Below, piece after piece: positions 1-4,337 of a DNA stretch of 7,218 nucleotides. The notes under the pieces are model-generated. The model saw only the letters and a program-made list of their open reading frames with translations, was not told where the DNA came from and made no database searches. The translations under genes and the position numbers were made by a program. Origin of the DNA: Bacteroides_E sp964583185 (GTDB lineage: Bacteria > Bacteroidota > Bacteroidia > Bacteroidales > Bacteroidaceae); the NCBI GenBank assembly GCA_964583185.1, contig CAZOVL010000111.1:1-7218 (forward strand). The letters are read 5' to 3'. The stretch's first letter is position 1; every line of letters begins with the position of its first letter.

Positions 1-2
1 AT

Positions 3-53
3 GGAGTGGAGAAAACAGATGGATTTTATATACGATGCATAAAGAAAGAATAA
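3..53 (+). CDS. 3' end of an upstream gene (partial), possibly an RNA m5C methyltransferase
   Basis: Frame 3 is open from the window edge to a TAA at 51-53 and gives a 16-residue C-terminus, GVEKTDGFYIRCIKKE. The segment TDGFYI followed by a basic end resembles the C-terminal strand of RsmB/NOL1-NOP2-Sun family RNA cytosine methyltransferases, which often close with a DGFF/DGFY motif. That likeness comes from a very short stretch and is only suggestive. Frames 1 and 2 are also open from the edge, to stops ending at 42 and 57-58, but their tails look less protein-like. The hairpin beginning at base 43 would suit the end of a transcription unit. I am moderately sure that a gene ends here and unsure of its identity. 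Confidence 0.4.
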   Translation, partial: GVEKTDGFYIRCIKKE

Positions 54-72
54 ACTAAGCTTTATTTTTTCT
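43..72 (+). terminator. AT-rich hairpin overlapping the upstream stop codon
   Basis: Bases 43-54 pair with 61-72 over 12 positions, including one G-T wobble (48 with 67), around the 6-base loop CTAAGC. The stem is almost all A-T and its right arm contains six Ts (65-70). This could act as a weak intrinsic terminator or 3'-end stabiliser for the gene ending at 53. The low GC content and the lack of a T-run after the stem keep confidence low. Confidence 0.3.
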
Positions 73-140
73 GAAGAATAAACTCCATTTTCGCATATTA
101 TTTTCACCCCACTTACAAGCCTTGTAGCTGGTCTGTTTGT

Positions 141-228
141 CGGTCTAGGACCGAAGGCCTGTCGGTCTAGGACTGAAGGGTGCTCGGTCTAGGACTGAAG
201 GGTGCTCGGTCTAGGACCGAGGGGTGTT
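141..228. repeat. Four tandem 22-bp repeats, each a small hairpin
   Basis: Four directly abutting 22-bp units lie at 141-162, 163-184, 185-206 and 207-228. Units 2 and 3 are identical; units 1 and 4 differ at a few positions. Each unit starts with CGGTCTAGGAC(C/T)G, which folds as CGGTC-TAG-GACCG. With the flanking T and A this makes a 6-bp stem with a 3-base loop. In units 2 and 3 a C-to-T change turns one G-C pair into a G-U pair in a plus-strand transcript, whereas the minus strand would carry a C-A mismatch. The block is clearly richer in GC than the surrounding AT-rich DNA and carries the tetranucleotide CTAG once per unit. There are no unique spacers, so this is not a CRISPR array. Function unknown. 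Confidence 0.85.
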
Positions 229-264
229 CAGTCCTAGACCTATTTTTCTTCCTTTCTTTTTCTT
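208..264 (+). terminator. Possible intrinsic terminator: inverted repeat plus T-rich tract
   Basis: Bases 208-217 (GGTCTAGGAC) in the last tandem unit are perfectly complementary to 231-240 (GTCCTAGACC), a 10-bp stem with a 13-base loop. The downstream arm 229-240 also matches units 2 and 3 over 12 bp (164-175 and 186-197), so alternative longer-range pairings exist. Directly after the stem, 241-264 is strongly T-rich. This resembles a rho-independent terminator for the gene ending at 53, although the gap from that stop is long. The alternative pairings would also allow it to act as a switchable element. Confidence 0.42.
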
Positions 265-273
265 ACTAGAAAG

Positions 274-315
274 GTTTAGAATAAAAAGATTTTAGTCTCA
301 CTTTTTATTCTAAAC
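274..315. repeat. 15-bp perfect inverted repeat
   Basis: Bases 274-288 are perfectly complementary to 301-315, leaving a 12-base spacer. A further G-T wobble is possible between 273 and 316. The arms are AT-rich (core TTTAGAATAAAAAG). No T-run follows on either strand, so it is not a textbook terminator. It lies about 190 bases before the ATG of the HU/SPOR gene and could be a transcript hairpin or a protein-binding dyad. Confidence 0.7.
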
Positions 316-448
316 TCACTCTTCTAAGGTTTGGACTACTAAGTAATACATTGCACTTTTTATCAGAAAAAAACCACTATTTTGGATGAGAAAATATATT
401 TTTATAAAACAGTTTTCTATCCTAACTTTTTCAAAAGATGGGTTAAAA

Positions 449-456
449 TATATTTG
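449..456 (+). promoter_or_regulatory. Candidate Bacteroidota -7 promoter element
   Basis: TATATTTG fits the Bacteroidota -7 consensus TAnnTTTG exactly and lies about 45 bases before the ATG at 502, which leaves room for a short leader. A clear TTTG -33 element at the expected distance is missing; only a T-rich stretch (427-432) lies there. A second exact match, TATTTTTG at 489-496, is too close to the ATG unless the message is leaderless. Chance matches are likely in such AT-rich DNA. Confidence 0.35.
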
Positions 457-501
457 GATTATATGAGGCTTTTATCCATTTTTTCTATTATTTTTGCAGT
501 A

Positions 502-1590
502 ATGAAGGAATTATCCAGACATATAGAAACTTTACTCTTTGAGAATGATTGTGTTATCATTCCCAATTTTGGTGGCTTTATAACTCATTACATCCCCTCA
601 ACCAGAGATGAAGAGGAACAGTTATTCATTCCTCCAATGCGTATGGTAGGTTTTAACGAACAGTTAAAACTCAACGATGGTCTTTTGGTGCAATCGTATA
701 TGTCTGTTTATAACACCAGCTTTTCTGATGCTTCTAAACAAATAGATAAAAAAGTAAGCAAACTTAAAGAGGAACTATTTGAAGATGGCAAAGTATTATT
801 CCCCAATATTGGAGAATTACATTACACCACAACAGGTGCCTATGAGTTTACTCCATTTAACAATAAGCTTACCACTCCTTCATTATATGGTTTGGACACC
901 TTTCAATTCCTAAGTTTAGAAGACTTGGAGAAAGTAAGGAAACAATCCATCCACCCCACAGAAGACAAGAAAAACTATAACATCAGAATTAATCGATTTG
1001 CAGTTAGAAGTGTTGCTTCGGTAGCTGCTATGTTATTTATGTTTTTCTTTTTATCTACTCCGGTTGAAAACACTGAAATTGTTGAAGGTAATTATGCACA
1101 ATTGTCATTTACTGAACTGCTGAATAACTTGGGAGAGAAACCATTGACTTTGGTGGAGATACAAGGTAAAGAACTAAAAGAGAAAAACACCCAAAGTGTT
1201 CAACAACCCATCAGAACCAAAGAGGTAAAAGTATCTAAACCCATAAGTTCAACTGCTTCAACAACCTCTCAAGAGAAAAAAGTAACAGAAACCGTAGTAC
1301 AGGTAAAACCAGTCTCCACCCCTTCAGTTACTACAACAACGGCAGTTTCTACTAATGTACAGTCTAAAAACTTTCACATCATTGTGGCTAGTTCCATTCC
1401 TTTGGATGTGGCTATGAAAGAAGTAGATAAACTACACGATTTAGGTTATGATGATGCTCAAATTATCCAAAAAGGAGATATTGTTCGCATCAGTATAATA
1501 AGTAGTACAGACAAAAATGCCGCTTATCAAAACCTAAACAAAATTCGTCAGAATGAAAAATTTCAAGACGCTTGGATGTTTACTGAGTAA
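502..1590 (+). CDS. HU-domain and SPOR-domain membrane protein
   Basis: This 362-residue protein has five visible parts. Residues about 1-57 and 63-130 are two HU-like domains of the bacterial CCDC81 type; both carry the PN(F/I)G(G/E) turn (residues 21-25 and 101-105). Residues 167-186 form one transmembrane helix. Residues about 225-288 are a low-complexity linker rich in Thr, Ser, Val and Lys. Residues about 289-362 form a SPOR domain, a fold known to bind denuded septal peptidoglycan. The positive residues before the helix suggest that the HU part is cytoplasmic and the SPOR part periplasmic, so the protein could tie DNA or a cytoplasmic partner to the cell wall near the division site; that role is inferred. 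The reading frame is open upstream to a TTG at 382, but the ATG at 502 is preferred because the domain begins MKELSRHIETLL and the 40 extra residues look unrelated. No clear terminator follows in the 184-base gap. Confidence 0.85.
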   Translation: MKELSRHIETLLFENDCVIIPNFGGFITHYIPSTRDEEEQLFIPPMRMVGFNEQLKLNDGLLVQSYMSVYNTSFSDASKQIDKKVSKLKEELFEDGKVLFPNIGELHYTTTGAYEFTPFNNKLTTPSLYGLDTFQFLSLEDLEKVRKQSIHPTEDKKNYNIRINRFAVRSVASVAAMLFMFFFLSTPVENTEIVEGNYAQLSFTELLNNLGEKPLTLVEIQGKELKEKNTQSVQQPIRTKEVKVSKPISSTASTTSQEKKVTETVVQVKPVSTPSVTTTTAVSTNVQSKNFHIIVASSIPLDVAMKEVDKLHDLGYDDAQIIQKGDIVRISIISSTDKNAAYQNLNKIRQNEKFQDAWMFTE

Positions 1591-1774
1591 TTAAAATTTT
1601 CTTTCTCTATCACTCTCCTCATTTCTACTTGTTTATTTGAATAGCATATACAAAGTATGGATATTGAACTATTCATCCTTTTAGAATTCAACAATTAAAA
1701 GAAAGATAAAACTTGTCAACCTATCTAAAATACTTTCTCTTCTGAATTATTTATCGTTTCTTTTACTTTTCCTA

Positions 1775-2356
1775 ATGATTGATTGCCCAAACGATATGAG
1801 TAAAAACATCAATAGACAAACCATTCAATCCCTACAACAAGGAGACCATAAGGCTTTTGAGCTAGTTTTTACTTCTTACTACAGTAAAGTTAAAACTTTC
1901 ATTTTTGGGTATATAAAATCTGAAGCTGATGCAGAAGAACTAACTGAAGATCTTTTTGTAAATCTGTGGATTAGCAGAGAAAAGATTAACCCCGACAAGT
2001 CTTTCAACTCCTATTTGCATACCATTGCTCGCAATGACAGCCTCAATTTCTTGAAACGAAAATTAGTCCATTCAAACTATATTAACCACACCTATCTATC
2101 CGAACAAAGCTCCACAGCAGAGGAGGATTTAATAGCAAAAGAATTGGGTTTACTCATTGACGACATAATAGATGGTATGCCTGAGCAACGAAAGAAGATT
2201 TATTTATTAAGTAAAAAAGAGGGACTAAGCAATGCTGAAATTGCAGAAAAGCTTAACACCACCAAACGCAATGTAGAAAGTCAGTTGAGCCTCGCTTTAA
2301 GAGAAATAAGAAAAGGTATTACAGTCTTCTTACTGCTATTATTCAATCATTTCTAA
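1775..2356 (+). CDS. ECF-family RNA polymerase sigma-70 factor
   Basis: This is an alternative sigma factor of the extracytoplasmic-function group, close in layout to the Bacteroides-expansion type, that would direct RNA polymerase to its own small regulon. Of its 193 residues, about 26-97 form sigma region 2, with the acidic region 2.2 signature DAEELTEDLFVNLW at 52-65 and the DNA-melting part around HTIARNDSLNFLKR. Residues about 123-179 form region 4, with a helix-turn-helix at GLSNAEIAEKLNTTKRNVES. There is no region 1.1 or 3, as expected for ECF factors. The C-terminus ends in a hydrophobic run (FLLLLF) that I recall from other members of this group. The ATG at 1796 (186 residues) is an equally credible start; the DNA before 1775 is T-rich and shows no ribosome-binding site. 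A FecR-type anti-sigma gene lies two genes downstream and is its likely partner. Confidence 0.92.
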   Translation: MIDCPNDMSKNINRQTIQSLQQGDHKAFELVFTSYYSKVKTFIFGYIKSEADAEELTEDLFVNLWISREKINPDKSFNSYLHTIARNDSLNFLKRKLVHSNYINHTYLSEQSSTAEEDLIAKELGLLIDDIIDGMPEQRKKIYLLSKKEGLSNAEIAEKLNTTKRNVESQLSLALREIRKGITVFLLLLFNHF

Positions 2357-2449
2357 AAAAAAATCAAAGTTTATCACTGAGTTTTTCATGATCAGATTGT
2401 ATTAGTAATAGAAACAGTTCTTAGTTATTAATAGAATCAAAAATGAATT

Positions 2450-3280
2450 ATGAAACTACAATCAACTCTTTTTAGATCTCTTATTTTATTCACTTTAATA
2501 TTAAATATGTCTTGTGATGACAAAAATAAGGATGAACCGAAATACTATGGTGTGCCCATAACATCGGTAGAAGCTACCTCGTGTGTTAACCTTACCGGAC
2601 GGGAAAACTGGAAAGTTAAATTTGGCTCAGAGAGTGGTAGAGTTTCCTATCAGTTGACACTAAATGAAAAACAAATGCGAGCTACCCCTATGAATGAAAA
2701 GGAAGTTCAACATTTTAGTAAAGGATATAAAGAGGGAACTATTCCTTTTCAAGGATATATGCCTTCATTAACTATACTTTTAGTTCCTGATAACTATTAC
2801 CCTAAATCGAAAACCAGGATTTCACAACCGAGTATAAACGGTGAGTTGATTATTCCTAATATCACCAATCAAACCACAAAAGAAGGATTGCGTGAGGTAG
2901 ATGTTCTGCATTGTAAATACAAAGGAATAATTCAAAGTGATTTAACAGAAGTACAATTTACCCATAAAAATGCACTGATTGACTTTGAACTGATTGATAT
3001 CCCCCAAGGTGCAGAAATAAATATACCGCTGTATAATGAAATCAATTATTTACCTTATAGAATGGATTCATCGAACTACCGAGTGATATGTAAAATAGCC
3101 AAAGATCAGAAAATAGAGATGAGAATTGGGAGTAAGATTTACACTACTGAACCCGGTTTAGCTCTTAGAAATGATACACATTACCAATGTAAAATACGAT
3201 TTGATTCAGAAAAAGAAAAATTACTTGTTGAAGACTTAAGAGAAACCGTATGGAGTGAAGAAGGAGATATTTTAGAATAA
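2450..3280 (+). CDS. Fimbrillin-like lipoprotein between sigma and anti-sigma genes
   Basis: This 276-residue protein has a hydrophobic signal sequence (residues 9-20) ending at Cys22, the probable lipidation site. The lipobox NMSC is imperfect, with Asn where Leu is usual at -3. The residues after Cys22 (DDKNKDE) are acidic, like the lipoprotein export signals that send Bacteroidota lipoproteins to the cell surface, so surface exposure is likely. The later half resembles the fimbrillin/Mfa-like family: a DVLHCKYKG segment (151-159), then FTHKNALIDFEL (170-181) in the place of the family's F(K)HAL strand, and an ending with NDTHYQCKI and a conserved-looking Trp268. The likeness is by eye and moderate. 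Four further cysteines (45, 155, 214, 247) could pair. The gene starts 93 bases after the sigma gene and ends 81 bases before the likely anti-sigma start. It may be a fimbrial subunit or anchor, or an accessory sensor for the signalling locus. Confidence 0.72.
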   Translation: MKLQSTLFRSLILFTLILNMSCDDKNKDEPKYYGVPITSVEATSCVNLTGRENWKVKFGSESGRVSYQLTLNEKQMRATPMNEKEVQHFSKGYKEGTIPFQGYMPSLTILLVPDNYYPKSKTRISQPSINGELIIPNITNQTTKEGLREVDVLHCKYKGIIQSDLTEVQFTHKNALIDFELIDIPQGAEINIPLYNEINYLPYRMDSSNYRVICKIAKDQKIEMRIGSKIYTTEPGLALRNDTHYQCKIRFDSEKEKLLVEDLRETVWSEEGDILE

Positions 3281-3361
3281 ATCACCTTAAATACTAGCAC
3301 TCTTTGAAATATTTTAATAATCTTGAAGATTCAAAGTAAAAAGCAACCATCCGAAGAAGAA

Positions 3362-4330
3362 ATGCAAAAGAAAATTATTACTATTGTCAGTACCTACTTA
3401 CAATCAAGATTTAAGCCATCCACAGAAGAGCGAGTTCAAAGATGGTTGATAAAAGAGGAACATCTTGAGGAAAAGGAGGTGGCTTCTTTGGATTATTGGA
3501 ACCACATTGAAAACAGGACAACTACTGAAACCGATTTAGCACTGCAAAGAGTAAATCAACGGATTGGACATACAACAGTTCAAACCGGAAAAAAAATCCC
3601 TATCTATAAAAAATGGAGTCGTATTGCTGCAATAGTTCTCCCCCTTGCATTAATTAGTGGAGGATACCTTTTTTACCAGACCAAGAGTTCAATGATAGAA
3701 GTTCACCTAGCTTATGGAGAACAGAAACATCTGTTTCTCCCCGATAGTTCTGAGGTATGGATTAACGCAGGATCAACCCTTCGCTATCCTAAAAAATTCA
3801 AGAACAATCAACGAAAAGTAATCTTAAATGGAGAGGCTTATTTTTCTGTAAAAAAAGATCCCCAAAAACCTTTTCTAGTAAACACAGACAAACTGACTAT
3901 TCGAGTTTTAGGTACAGCATTTAATGTAAAAGCTTACAAAGATGAAAACAAGATACTCACTACTTTAACCAAAGGAAAAATAGAAGTGAGAACAAAAAAA
4001 GAGACCTTGGTATTAAATCCTAATGAACAGTTAAGCTTCAACAAACAAACGAAAAAAATAAAGGTGGTAGAAGTTCCTTCTAATGAAACAACTGCTTGGC
4101 TAAACAACCAACTGATTTTTAACAATGCAACATTAACTGAAATCTTTCAAACTTTAGAAAGAAAATTCAACATAAAAATCAAAAGTACTTTCTCATTATC
4201 TAATAAGTTATACACCATTAAGTTTCTATACGGAGAAGAACTGGAAGAAATCTTAGAGCTATTACAAGAGATCGTTGGTTTTAGTTACGAACTAACAGAC
4301 AATGAGGTGAAGATTAATCCACACGCTTAG
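3362..4330 (+). CDS. FecR-type anti-sigma factor with DUF4974 domain
   Basis: This is a single-pass inner-membrane anti-sigma factor, expected to hold the ECF sigma factor encoded at 1775-2356 and release it on a signal from the outer membrane. Counting from the ATG at 3362 gives 322 residues. Residues 1-80 are a cytoplasmic, charged region that would bind sigma. Residues 88-106 are the transmembrane helix. Residues about 115-210 are the FecR domain, with the family's typical run LPDSSEVWINAGSTLRYP at 126-143, NGEAYFSV at 156-163 and VLGTAFNVKAY at 182-192. Residues about 249-319 are the DUF4974-type domain. The frame is open to a TTG at 3323 (335 residues), but TTG starts are rare in this phylum and no ribosome-binding site supports it. 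Only 7 bases separate the stop from the receptor gene, so the two are very probably co-transcribed and translationally linked. Confidence 0.92.
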   Translation: MQKKIITIVSTYLQSRFKPSTEERVQRWLIKEEHLEEKEVASLDYWNHIENRTTTETDLALQRVNQRIGHTTVQTGKKIPIYKKWSRIAAIVLPLALISGGYLFYQTKSSMIEVHLAYGEQKHLFLPDSSEVWINAGSTLRYPKKFKNNQRKVILNGEAYFSVKKDPQKPFLVNTDKLTIRVLGTAFNVKAYKDENKILTTLTKGKIEVRTKKETLVLNPNEQLSFNKQTKKIKVVEVPSNETTAWLNNQLIFNNATLTEIFQTLERKFNIKIKSTFSLSNKLYTIKFLYGEELEEILELLQEIVGFSYELTDNEVKINPHA

Positions 4331-4337
4331 ATTTTAG

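Noticed and set aside
114..126. Palindrome TACAAG-C-CTTGTA
   Set aside because: A 6-bp dyad with a one-base centre cannot form a useful hairpin and is expected by chance; no matching operator known to me.
141..240. CRISPR array
   Set aside because: The units abut at a 22-bp period with no unique spacers, and no cas genes are present.
382..501. TTG-initiated N-terminal extension of the HU/SPOR protein
   Set aside because: TTG starts are uncommon in Bacteroidota, the 40 extra residues do not fit the domain, and promoter-like TAnnTTTG sequences lie inside this stretch.
1636..1666. Promoter for the sigma gene (TTTG at 1636-1639 with TATTG at 1662-1666)
   Set aside because: The -7 part lacks a T of TAnnTTTG and the 22-base spacing is slightly long; no better candidate was found in 1591-1774.
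1678..1701. Inverted repeat CTTTTA...TAAAAG between the HU/SPOR and sigma genes
   Set aside because: Only 6 AT-rich base pairs plus a wobble, and no T-run follows; not enough to call a terminator.
3323..3361. TTG-initiated extension of the anti-sigma factor
   Set aside because: It adds 13 residues without a ribosome-binding signal; the ATG at 3362 gives a normal FecR length. It cannot be excluded outright.
3934..4125. 63-residue open frame on the minus strand inside the anti-sigma gene
   Set aside because: It lies wholly antisense to a well-supported FecR domain and has no recognisable protein features; a shadow frame.
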